Made by a program: the position numbers and the translations under genes. Positions 1 to 9,028 of a DNA stretch of 64,000 nt are shown here, one piece after another (positions within the stretch are counted from its first letter, which is position 1; every line of letters starts with the position of its first letter). The notes beneath the pieces were generated by a model. The model did not search any database and had not been told where the DNA came from. It saw nothing but the letters and a program-made list of their open reading frames with translations. The stretch is from assembly GCF_000238775.2 (NCBI RefSeq), contig NZ_AFEJ02000001.1, positions 1-64,000 on the forward strand, written 5' to 3'. This stretch comes from Acaryochloris sp. CCMEE 5410 (GTDB taxonomy: Bacteria; Cyanobacteriota; Cyanobacteriia; Thermosynechococcales; Thermosynechococcaceae).

Positions 1-1264
1 GGAGCATTCCCTCGTAACGTTGACTTTGGAATTTAGTTAGAAAGTCATCTATGACAATTTCAACAAATTCTGTATTCTTGGGATTGGTATATCCACTAAT
101 TTTGACTTTCTTTAAGTAAGCTTTTTGGATAGCTTCTTGTAAGCCAAAAGCATAAACAACTTCTGGGAGAACTGTTTTACCCACATAGGGAGTACCCGTG
201 TAGTTATAGCAAGCAACGACTCGGGTACCTGAGTGCTTAAGGCTAGCTGCTAGCTCGTCTACAGTACGACGGAGGCTGCTAAGCTTTGTCTTTTTGATAC
301 CCATGTCGTTAGCTAGCTTGGAACCAAAGGCATGATGGGCTTCATCAATATAAATACCAAGCTGACCAATACGACGGAGGTTATCAAAGCGTTGATTAGT
401 AATCAGAGAGTCTTCATCATCCGGTTCATCTAAAGCATAGAGATCTTCAAATTGGCTATAGACATCACCTCGTTGATAAACCTGCTTACCACTGCCCAAT
501 AGCCGTTCTACATGAGTCTTGTCCTTATTTTGGCGTTTGAGAATAATCTTTTGAGTATTGGAAATAATGATATTAAAGCGTGAGCGATCAAGGATGTTGA
601 GGGTAGCTCCTGCTTCATCAAGAAAGTGAAATTTAATGTTACTGGCAAGGAAGTTAACGTACTCAGGAGGAACAACCTGACGCATATCAAAGGTTTGAAT
701 CTCACGCAAGGACTGTAGAACAGTCTTATCTGGGGCAAAAACTAGAGCGTTATGGCAGTACTTCTCATCTCTGGGGAATTTATTGGCCAAAATAAATTCA
801 TAGAAAATGCATGTGGCCATGAGAATTGTTTTACCAGTTCCCATCGTTAAAGCAAAGATATAGTTGGAATAGGCACGAGCATTACTACGCATCTGCCTAT
901 AGAGCGTGTCGTACTGCTCCTTAGTCGCTGTCTGAAAGATATCTAGTTGGGTTTGACCAATACGATCGCTAACAGTTCGCCCTTCAAATCGGCCACTGCT
1001 CTCAGCCCAATCCTTGAAAAGCTGATGAACTTGCGCATTTTCTAGAAACTCTTTGAGACAAACATAAATCTCTAATGCCTCGAATTGAGGCTGACGCAAG
1101 AAGGTATCACCATTAGTTGGATCATTAAAGTCAAGAAATTTCTTAGTAAGGCCACGGTAATAGGTACGAATTCGCCCTCGATTAGCACTGTAAAACTGCC
1201 AGAGCTGGGTAAAAAACGCAAAATCAATATTAACTGCCTGAGACTTCCGCTTTGCTTTAGCCAT
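1..1264 (-). CDS. Type III restriction Res-like DEAH helicase/translocase (3' end outside window)
   Basis: An open frame runs from ATG at 1264 to the left edge with no stop, giving about 421 residues. It shows a Walker A motif MGTGKT (residues 141-146) and a Walker B/DEAH box YIDEAHHAFG (residues 305-314), the helicase core of type III Res subunits and related SF2 restriction translocases. The expected C-terminal helicase half and endonuclease domain would lie outside the window. Its start overlaps the methyltransferase stop by 8 nt, so it is almost certainly translated from the same mRNA. Known of the family: Res needs Mod for sequence recognition and cuts after ATP-driven movement. An SNF2-like helicase without nuclease is an alternative until the C-terminus is seen. 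Confidence 0.8.
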   Translation of the reverse strand, partial: MAKAKRKSQAVNIDFAFFTQLWQFYSANRGRIRTYYRGLTKKFLDFNDPTNGDTFLRQPQFEALEIYVCLKEFLENAQVHQLFKDWAESSGRFEGRTVSDRIGQTQLDIFQTATKEQYDTLYRQMRSNARAYSNYIFALTMGTGKTILMATCIFYEFILANKFPRDEKYCHNALVFAPDKTVLQSLREIQTFDMRQVVPPEYVNFLASNIKFHFLDEAGATLNILDRSRFNIIISNTQKIILKRQNKDKTHVERLLGSGKQVYQRGDVYSQFEDLYALDEPDDEDSLITNQRFDNLRRIGQLGIYIDEAHHAFGSKLANDMGIKKTKLSSLRRTVDELAASLKHSGTRVVACYNYTGTPYVGKTVLPEVVYAFGLQEAIQKAYLKKVKISGYTNPKNTEFVEIVIDDFLTKFQSQRYEGML

Positions 1265-3209
1265 AAACAATCGCCATCTCTAAAGATTCTGAAAGTAGAT
1301 CAGTTATTTTGATACGGATAGTACCTGCATCGTCAGGAATAGAATAGTGGCCTTCAACCAACTCACTCTTATCGGGGATATCTACCGTCTTAGGCTCCAA
1401 AACCGCCCCATCATAGTTCCAGTCAATCATTACCGACTCCACTAACTCTCGCCAATCTTCAACATTTTCTTGTTGAAGACTAAGCTTTCCAAGTAAGTTC
1501 ATCGGGTAGAACTGCTTAATAACTAACTCGCCATTTTCAATTTCGATTTGGCCCTCAGAATCACGTTTGAACAGAAGGTCCTGGCGATCTCGCAATACAT
1601 CAATCACCTCAACATCTATCTCATAGGGCTGTACCTCTCTCTGAAGCACCGCCTTCAAATCCGATTCATGCCCCATACAAACCAGAGTAATAGACTCTAC
1701 TGGCTTTTTAGGATGCTCCGCCTGACGCTGCTCAAATGCTTTATAGTCAAACCCAGCAATTAACTCATTCAAATCCACCCGCGTAGCAATTCGGTTAATC
1801 GGCATAATCTTTACCATCCGACCATCCTTCTCACCATCAAAGAGACGACCTTTCTCCAATCGGTTGATCTCAAAAGCTTCAATAAGAATATCTTTCGCTT
1901 CTAAAGGATTGCGAAAGATATCGTAGTGATTAACGTTGTAGACCTCAATTCCTGTAAAATATGGTCTTTTGGAGGATGTATTGACCTGAATTTCTTGTTG
2001 AATAGTTTTGGGCCTAAGTTCTTTAGCGATAGACAATAAGCGCTTCGTCGTAATTTGAACTGCCCCAAGATTAATATCTGAGCCAATAAATCGACGCCCC
2101 AACTTCATTGCTGCTACTTGAGTGGTTCCACTTCCCATAAAACAATCAAAAACCAAATCACCAGGATTTGATGAAGCTTTTATAATTCGTTCCAACAATT
2201 TCTCCGGTTTTTGAGTAGGATAGCCCTCACGTTCTATTGCTTGGCTATTTACAGGATTAATATCAGTCCAAATACTTTGCAATGGACGGCCTTTCAACTC
2301 ATCCAAAAATTTCTTAATTTGAGGCCTCCTCGATTTACTTTCTGGATACCAAATCCTATTTTCATCGTGAAGCTTCTGCATTGTTTCTTTCTGATATCGC
2401 CATCCATTCTCTGGCGGTAAAAACCCCATCCATTCATACTTCATATTCGGTCTAGGGTTAGGACTAGTCATATCAGCTAAACGATAGACTCTCCCATTCT
2501 CATCCTTATGTATATATTTACTTTTTATATATTCATCACTATGCTTTTCATATTGTGGGAACCAGGTATGCTCAGAACTCTTTAGACAAAAATAGATTAC
2601 GTCATGAATATGATTAAAAGTCTTTGAGTCACTTCTTGCAAACGTGCGTTGCCAAACAATTTCATTTTTTATATTTTCAGCGCCAAATACTTCTTCTAAT
2701 ATACAGCGAATATAGTGTCCCTTATGCCAATCACAGTGAATATAAATACTTCCATTTATTGCTAAAAGCTCTTTCAATAATATCAATCTTTCATAAAAGA
2801 ACTGCAAGTATTCATCATTAGTCCAAATATCTGTATATTGCTTTTCTTCAAAGCTATTCATGTCATTTAAGACATTAGCTCCTTTTAATTTTATTTTTTT
2901 CTTATAATCCGCTTTCGAATCAAATGGAGGATCAATATAAATCAGATCAATCTTGCCGCGATAATCCTTCAATAAATGACTCATCACCTGAAGATTATCA
3001 CCCCAATAAATCTTATTCAGCCAACCATCAGTTTCCTCTCCATGAATTTCTCTCAATTGAGCTGGATAGTAAGACGTTGAAGCAAATGGCCGCTTCCCAC
3101 GCCAGTTCAACATCGGATAGCCCTTAATTGGCTCAAACTCAAAAGCCTCAACCCGCTCCATCTCACGGGTCTTTGGCAAATCCATCCCCAACTGTTGACT
3201 ATCGTTCAT
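1257..3209 (-). CDS. Type III Mod-like beta-class DNA methyltransferase
   Basis: 650 aa. Motif IV DPPF lies at residues 93-96, before the AdoMet-binding motif FMGSGTT at 357-363, which is the order of beta-class amino-methyltransferases such as type III Mod subunits. YPTQKPEKLLERII just upstream is the usual motif X helix. The unrelated remainder (about 100-330 and the C-terminal 250 residues) would hold target recognition and partner contacts. The predicted reaction is N6-adenine (less likely N4-cytosine) methylation of host DNA. The ATG overlaps the TGA of the upstream helicase-nuclease (ATGA) and its stop overlaps the Res-like start, so all three are probably translationally coupled. The target sequence cannot be predicted. 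Confidence 0.88.
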   Translation of the reverse strand: MNDSQQLGMDLPKTREMERVEAFEFEPIKGYPMLNWRGKRPFASTSYYPAQLREIHGEETDGWLNKIYWGDNLQVMSHLLKDYRGKIDLIYIDPPFDSKADYKKKIKLKGANVLNDMNSFEEKQYTDIWTNDEYLQFFYERLILLKELLAINGSIYIHCDWHKGHYIRCILEEVFGAENIKNEIVWQRTFARSDSKTFNHIHDVIYFCLKSSEHTWFPQYEKHSDEYIKSKYIHKDENGRVYRLADMTSPNPRPNMKYEWMGFLPPENGWRYQKETMQKLHDENRIWYPESKSRRPQIKKFLDELKGRPLQSIWTDINPVNSQAIEREGYPTQKPEKLLERIIKASSNPGDLVFDCFMGSGTTQVAAMKLGRRFIGSDINLGAVQITTKRLLSIAKELRPKTIQQEIQVNTSSKRPYFTGIEVYNVNHYDIFRNPLEAKDILIEAFEINRLEKGRLFDGEKDGRMVKIMPINRIATRVDLNELIAGFDYKAFEQRQAEHPKKPVESITLVCMGHESDLKAVLQREVQPYEIDVEVIDVLRDRQDLLFKRDSEGQIEIENGELVIKQFYPMNLLGKLSLQQENVEDWRELVESVMIDWNYDGAVLEPKTVDIPDKSELVEGHYSIPDDAGTIRIKITDLLSESLEMAIVYG

Positions 3210-6130
3210 TCACCACCTCTAAAATTCCAGTTTTTAGCATCACAATAAGGCTGCATATCACATTCCTTACAAGCCTTCTCAGGTCGTTCAGGAATACTAA
3301 AGTCTTTCTCCTCGATCCGACGCACAACCTCACCAAACGTCTGAATCGTAGTATCAATTAATCGCCGATCCTTCGTAAAGCTGATGTAGGGATTACCATT
3401 TTCCTCGCTCGTATAATAGAGGTGCATTCTGCTTACTGGGGAGCCTGTGCGCTCTTCAACAATATGAGCATAGACTTCAAGCTGACGCCGATAGCGGTCT
3501 AGCTTATCCCGATCCTTAGGATCATTCACATCAAGTTTCTTTTCCGACTTGAAATCAACAATCTCAACCGTATTACCCTCCCCCTGAATTAAGTCCACAC
3601 TCCCGGACAAAATATATTCATCCTTCACCAAAGACACATCTACCTCAGCCTCTTTAACCCGGTTCCAATCATTACCATTGCGGCGGTAATAGCGCAGAAC
3701 ATGCTCTAGAGCAATCTTCTTAACTACAGGTGACAGATATACCCGCTCCCGCTTAGTGAGATAGGCATAATTCGTATCAAACCAAGACTCAATCTGCTCC
3801 ACCGATAATTTATGCTCCTGGCCCCGGAGAACCGTCTTATGGATATCCTCAATCGTTTGGTGAACCAACGTCCCGAATAAGATTGGACTCTTACGTACTG
3901 GAGCAAACTCCAATTCTTTAAAGAATCGATACTGTTCAGCACAGTTCTCAAACAACACCAAATGTGAAGTAAAAGAATAATCTCGCTTAAGATTCACATC
4001 CTTAACTCGTGCCAAAGGCAGTGATGTTACATCAAAGCTGAGATCGCGCCAAGCAGGTAGCTCATTGTAGTAGTCAGCAAAATACTTAGAGGGAGTACGC
4101 CCACGCCCTGCCTTCTCTACACAAGAGAGCACCAGAAGATTTTGGGCACGGGAGTAGGCCGTGTAATACAGTCGATAAAAATCAAAAAACTTAGTATGGT
4201 TCAACGGCTCAAAAACAGGCCGGGAAAGATACCCCTCTTCTAAGATTTCATCCAACTTCGAATGTTGCCTACGCGGAGCAGCATTGAGCGATCCCACAAT
4301 CACAACAGGGAACTCCAACCCCTTGGATTGGTGAATAGTCAGGAAGGAGACACAACCACTCGGCGCATATTCAGAATCATCCTCATACTCATTAATCCCC
4401 CCCTCTGACAGGAATCGAAAAAATTGGTTGAACAGATTACGAAGACTCTTATCAAGGGACTGAGGAGACAGAACACTAAGATGCTGCAAATACTCAAACT
4501 TAACTAAAAGCTGAGAAAAAATCGCCAGGTTTCTCATGGAACGGCCATCCTGGACCCCACCCACCATCAAACTCTCATCTAAATAGCGGCTAAATAACGG
4601 AAAGCGTAATAACTGATAAAACAGCCCAGAGAAGGCATAGTTAGTGTTGTCCGTTAAATACAGGTGTTGCTTGGCCAGCGATCTCGCCCATTTGAGCAAG
4701 TCTTCATTCTCCGGCTTGCGCAGTTCTTGGGCAAATAGGGGAACACATTCTTGGTCATAGTATTGCCAAATACCTAGCTGAGCATCTTCAGCCCACTTTC
4801 TGGCCTGGGGAAATTGGGGGAATAGAAAGATAAGCGCCCCTATCATTAACCTAATCTCTTCACGATCAAAGAACTGATTCGAGCGCGGTGAATAGACGGG
4901 AATACCATTGGCCTCTAGGAACTGGGCCAGGGCAACAACTTTGTCATTCTTGACCGACCGGAAAAGAAATGCAACTTGGTTCCAGTCAGTAAGATGCCCT
5001 TGATTGCGAAGATGAGATAGAAAGTCCAGCATTTCTCGATGCCAGTCTTCTGGTGTGGGACCCGCAACCTTAATCACACAAGGGACATCAGTAAAATCAT
5101 CATCACGAGCCTCTATTTGCTTATCAAAGCGAAAATCCTGGCCATCAACACTCCAAACCTGATCATTCATCCAGTGGTTATAGAAACGGACAATATCAGG
5201 GTGGGAACGATAATTGGTTTTGAGCGTAACTTGTTCACACTGGCCAGGGGAGAACTTATTTTTGAACTGCAAGATATTGCGAATAGTAGCTCCTCTAAAG
5301 CGATACAGCCCTTGATCATCATCTCCAACAACGCAGAGATTCGGCTGATCTCCAGCTAAAAGATTGAGCAATTGCTCTTGAACCGTATTGGTATCTTGAT
5401 ATTCATCAACCATGAGATAGGTAATGGTCTGACGCAGCTTTGCTAACACCTGCGGATGGCTCTTCAAGAGTTTTAAAGCTTCATATTGAATAGTTGAAAA
5501 ATCCAGAGCGTTTTCTTCATCAAGCTGCTGTTGGTAAAGAGTATAGGCATGGCCCAACGCTTTGATCTCACTATGTTCAGCCTGCACTAGAGTTTGAGGA
5601 TCAAGCGCCTCTTCACTGACTACATTCAGCCATCGCAAAAGGTGAGCTGTTCTATCCCAAGTTTTCTGTCTGGAGTCAGGGTCAATGATATGTTCAATAC
5701 CAGGTAAATTCTGATAGTGCGAAACACGTTGATAGAGAAAATACTGCTGATCAAACTGATCCATCAACGTGAAGTTCCGTTTGAGACGAGTAAACTCTCG
5801 GTATTCTTCTAGCCAACGTAAACAGATTGAGTGGAAGGTGCCTAAATACATCTCATTGAGATTGAAGCGAATATTCAGCTTCAATAAGCGACTCGCAATT
5901 CGAGTAGTTAGTTCTTGAGCAGCCTTATCCGTGAACGTGACCACAAAAAGATTTTCAGGTGCAACCTGCCGATGAGTAATCAGGTAAACAATGCGTTCAA
6001 CCAGGGTGAAGGTTTTCCCAGAACCAGGGCCAGCAATAATCAAAAGTGGCCCATCCGTTTTCTGAATCGCCTCAAGTTGTCGAGGATTCGCTTGACTAGA
6101 AAATACAGATTTCTGTACAGCCTCAACCAT
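3206..6130 (-). CDS. UvrD/AddA-like helicase with C-terminal Fe-S PD-(D/E)XK nuclease
   Basis: 974 aa. SF1A helicase motifs: Walker A AGPGSGKT (33-40), DEYQD (242-246), GDDDQGLYRFRGA, TNYRSH and IHQSKGLEFPVV. The C-terminal quarter is a RecB/Cas4-type nuclease: H757, D846, then VDFKS with D859 and K861. Four cysteines, C730 and the C-x2-C-x5-C set at 954/957/963, bracket the domain exactly as in the Fe-S clusters of AddB and Cas4. It should therefore be an ATP-driven unwinding nuclease acting on DNA ends in the cytoplasm, but in one chain rather than an AddA-AddB pair. Its position immediately before mod and res argues for a role in defence rather than general recombination. Confidence 0.85.
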   Translation of the reverse strand: MVEAVQKSVFSSQANPRQLEAIQKTDGPLLIIAGPGSGKTFTLVERIVYLITHRQVAPENLFVVTFTDKAAQELTTRIASRLLKLNIRFNLNEMYLGTFHSICLRWLEEYREFTRLKRNFTLMDQFDQQYFLYQRVSHYQNLPGIEHIIDPDSRQKTWDRTAHLLRWLNVVSEEALDPQTLVQAEHSEIKALGHAYTLYQQQLDEENALDFSTIQYEALKLLKSHPQVLAKLRQTITYLMVDEYQDTNTVQEQLLNLLAGDQPNLCVVGDDDQGLYRFRGATIRNILQFKNKFSPGQCEQVTLKTNYRSHPDIVRFYNHWMNDQVWSVDGQDFRFDKQIEARDDDFTDVPCVIKVAGPTPEDWHREMLDFLSHLRNQGHLTDWNQVAFLFRSVKNDKVVALAQFLEANGIPVYSPRSNQFFDREEIRLMIGALIFLFPQFPQARKWAEDAQLGIWQYYDQECVPLFAQELRKPENEDLLKWARSLAKQHLYLTDNTNYAFSGLFYQLLRFPLFSRYLDESLMVGGVQDGRSMRNLAIFSQLLVKFEYLQHLSVLSPQSLDKSLRNLFNQFFRFLSEGGINEYEDDSEYAPSGCVSFLTIHQSKGLEFPVVIVGSLNAAPRRQHSKLDEILEEGYLSRPVFEPLNHTKFFDFYRLYYTAYSRAQNLLVLSCVEKAGRGRTPSKYFADYYNELPAWRDLSFDVTSLPLARVKDVNLKRDYSFTSHLVLFENCAEQYRFFKELEFAPVRKSPILFGTLVHQTIEDIHKTVLRGQEHKLSVEQIESWFDTNYAYLTKRERVYLSPVVKKIALEHVLRYYRRNGNDWNRVKEAEVDVSLVKDEYILSGSVDLIQGEGNTVEIVDFKSEKKLDVNDPKDRDKLDRYRRQLEVYAHIVEERTGSPVSRMHLYYTSEENGNPYISFTKDRRLIDTTIQTFGEVVRRIEEKDFSIPERPEKACKECDMQPYCDAKNWNFRGGE

Positions 6131-6255
6131 AATTACCCCCTTGCACTCAGATTCAGCTATTTTGAACTATTTATTTACTTCAAAAAGCCTTGGACACAAA
6201 ATACACAGCTATTCGCCACAAAATAGAATTATTCACTCTATTTTTATCTATTCAG

Positions 6256-8772
6256 TCAGAAGTACTCATAGAGGGCTTCAGCCTCTGATGGCTCTGAAGT
6301 TTTATAGCTTTGGGGAATGCAATCCAGAAAGCGGCTTGGTGATTTCGGATATCCGCGATCGCAAACTTGGTAGCCGGAGAGATACAACGCCTTCTTAGCT
6401 CTCGTCATTGCCACATAGAAGGCACGCTTTTCTTCCTCTAATTTTGGCCCCTTTAAATTTCGAAAATCGGGGAACTCTCCTTCTACTGCTCCAGCAATGA
6501 AAACGGTATCAAATTCCAGCCCTTTAGATTGATGCACTGTAATGATCGGGACCAAATTATCCTCTTCAGACATCATGTCAACATTAGTGGAGCAGGCCGA
6601 AAGCACCAATAACTCTCTCAAGGCTGTCTCAGAATCAAGAGTGATTGGATCGTGATCGCGAAAGAATTTCACTAACTTCCATAAATTTACGATTCGGTGA
6701 GGTTCTCGCTGATAATACGCATCTATCCCAGCCTCCCTAATGATTTGTCGTAGGAATTCAGGAGGGCGAGTGACCGACAATGCACTTTTCCATCGATTCA
6801 TGTCTAAGGCCAAGTCATCAAACAAAGGCGCATAGGCTTGAACAACTTGGCAACGTTCTGCAATATCATGCTGCACCAAGGGAATCAAACGAACGAGTAA
6901 ATCGGTTGTAGTTTTCGTATCTTCAAGCGCACTATGAGCCCGCCTTTTTTGCAGCTCAAAAACCTTCGCTAAGGTTTCTAACTTGAAATTTCTTGTTCCT
7001 TTAACAAACCGTCGGGCAATCTCGCAGGTGTCAGCATACGGAGGGATAGGAATATCAATATCCAAACGTCGAGCATGAGACCTCAACATTTTGATATCGA
7101 AGCCGACATTATGTCCCACCCACACAGCATCTTGTGCAAAGTCGATAAATTCTTCGAACACAACCACTGCGGAACGTCCTTTAAGCGCTAAGTCCTGCTC
7201 ACTAATGCCATGGATGCGCTCTGATTCTCCTATGGGTACTGTATTTTTGAGGTAAGCATGAAAACACTGTGGCGAAGACTGGCCATTCTCCAACTTAATT
7301 GCAGCTAACTCAATCACCTCATCACTACTAGCCAACAATCCTGTCGTCTCAACATCAAAGACGATAACTGTGCCAGAGGACCATGCCTTCAATAACGGCG
7401 CAAATGGGTCTCCATCCTGCAACGTATGACATTGGATAAAATCCGTGAGTCTCAAGCCACAAGAGCTGCCAGACGCAATAATTTTGCCCACGGTTGCCGA
7501 TCCAACCTTCTCGACAAAGCGAAGTAATATTCGTCGCAAACTACCAGTATCAAATGGGTTGCTTAGGAGTTTTAGATATGAGATCGCATCTTTCACTTCC
7601 TGACGTCGGAAAAATGCAAATTCCTCAACCGTGACGCAAGGCACCTGTGCTTGGCTAAGACACCTAAACACGGCACTCGCTCTTCTATGGGTACGGGCAA
7701 GGACTGCAACTCGGTAATAGGCGAAGTCAGGATCTACAGCGGCTAAGTCCTGAATTCTCTGGGCAATCCATTGGCCCTCGTCTCTTTCTGTATAGCCTTC
7801 ATAAACCTGAATTTGGGTACCTAACGGGCGATCTTGGGCAGGTTGAGAATGCGTATAACGCTGCAAGAAACAGTCAGCAAAAGCGGAGGCAGCATTAACC
7901 AGGATCTGCGTTGCCCGGTAGTTTTTCGTCAAATGATAGGTTTGAGGGGAGAAGCAACTCTCAAAGGACTCCTTTAACTTGATGGGTTCAGATCCTCGCC
8001 ACTCATAGATGGTTTGATCCAAATCGCCAATCATGGCCAGATTTCTCGAATGTTTGGCCAGCATCCATATCACTTCATACTCCGACCAATGAGTATCCTG
8101 AACTTCATCGACTTGAATGAACTCAAAACACTTACACCATCGCTCTCTAGCTTCAGGTTCACAGACCAACAGGGCACGCACGTAGTAGACTAAATCATCA
8201 AAATCAATCGCCTGCCGTTGTTGCAATTCATACTGATATTGGCAGGCAATTTTAAAGCCTTTTTCAGTCATCCTCTCATCAAATAAGACTCGTAATCCTT
8301 GAGGCCGTTCTAAAGAGCGCTCCATATTCTCCAGAGGTAAGCTCAGTTTACAGGCTTGGATTTTCTGAGTGAGTGGGGAGAGTCTTTTACTATCTGAAAT
8401 TCCTGATAGTTCTTTGAGTAGATCTAATGAATCTTGCTCATCATAAATAACGAATTCCTGGCTTAAACCTATTTTTGATGCTTCTTGACGAAGAATATGA
8501 GCACATAATCCATGAAAGGTTTTGACCGTCAATTGGTTCAGTTGATCACAAGCTTTGAGACCATCTTGCATTTGCTGCGCTGCACGGTTTGTAAAAGTCA
8601 GGCACAGCAATTGTTGGGGATGCACTCCCATTCGGATAGCCTGATCGACTCGTGCTGCTAAAACAGAAGTTTTCCCAGTTCCCGCTGGAGCTAAAACTAA
8701 AACCGGACCATTTGTATGGCCAATAATTTTTTGCTGTTGGGAATTAGGAAAAACTCTAGCACTAGCAATCAA
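6256..8772 (-). CDS. UvrD-family helicase with embedded DnaQ-like DEDDh exonuclease
   Basis: 838 aa. SF1A helicase core: Walker A APAGTGKT (28-35), DEVQD (222-226), GDLDQTIYEWRG, motif V VHQSKGLEF (746-754) and a C-terminal VAMTRAKKALYL. A complete DnaQ-like exonuclease is inserted at about 468-628: D473/E475 in FDVETTG, D559 in GHNVGFD, then H613 and D618 in the HxxxxD motif, giving all four acidic ligands plus the DEDDh histidine. The predicted activity is coupled unwinding and 3'-5' degradation. The gene is first in the cluster, 125 bp before the second helicase and in the same direction. Internal fusion of this type is unusual; UvrD and DnaQ are normally separate proteins. Confidence 0.85.
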   Translation of the reverse strand: MIASARVFPNSQQQKIIGHTNGPVLVLAPAGTGKTSVLAARVDQAIRMGVHPQQLLCLTFTNRAAQQMQDGLKACDQLNQLTVKTFHGLCAHILRQEASKIGLSQEFVIYDEQDSLDLLKELSGISDSKRLSPLTQKIQACKLSLPLENMERSLERPQGLRVLFDERMTEKGFKIACQYQYELQQRQAIDFDDLVYYVRALLVCEPEARERWCKCFEFIQVDEVQDTHWSEYEVIWMLAKHSRNLAMIGDLDQTIYEWRGSEPIKLKESFESCFSPQTYHLTKNYRATQILVNAASAFADCFLQRYTHSQPAQDRPLGTQIQVYEGYTERDEGQWIAQRIQDLAAVDPDFAYYRVAVLARTHRRASAVFRCLSQAQVPCVTVEEFAFFRRQEVKDAISYLKLLSNPFDTGSLRRILLRFVEKVGSATVGKIIASGSSCGLRLTDFIQCHTLQDGDPFAPLLKAWSSGTVIVFDVETTGLLASSDEVIELAAIKLENGQSSPQCFHAYLKNTVPIGESERIHGISEQDLALKGRSAVVVFEEFIDFAQDAVWVGHNVGFDIKMLRSHARRLDIDIPIPPYADTCEIARRFVKGTRNFKLETLAKVFELQKRRAHSALEDTKTTTDLLVRLIPLVQHDIAERCQVVQAYAPLFDDLALDMNRWKSALSVTRPPEFLRQIIREAGIDAYYQREPHRIVNLWKLVKFFRDHDPITLDSETALRELLVLSACSTNVDMMSEEDNLVPIITVHQSKGLEFDTVFIAGAVEGEFPDFRNLKGPKLEEEKRAFYVAMTRAKKALYLSGYQVCDRGYPKSPSRFLDCIPQSYKTSEPSEAEALYEYF

Positions 8773-9028
8773 GATACGTCACCACACAGGCTATTTCTTC
8801 CAAAGGATTCCCTCTAAATTACTTATCAACAACTTATTCCATCGAAAAAGTGAAAAGAAAGAATAAAGTTAATATCTTCCTCAAAAAACAAATATTATGT
8901 TGCAGTCTTAATTGGTCTCCCAAGGATCACTATGGCCCTAAGTGGTTTAATCAAAGATGAACACAAAGACTATCTACACCTTCCTACTTCCACAGCTCAA
9001 TAGTGCTAATTGCTAGTACGTTATAGCT
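8773..9028. other. Divergent intergenic region
   Basis: 256 bp separate the minus-strand helicase cluster from the plus-strand protelomerase-like gene, so promoters for both should lie here. The sequence is AT-rich. I see no long hairpin, no copy of the transposon-end repeat and no convincing small ORF. No regulator-binding palindrome stands out. Confidence 0.5.
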
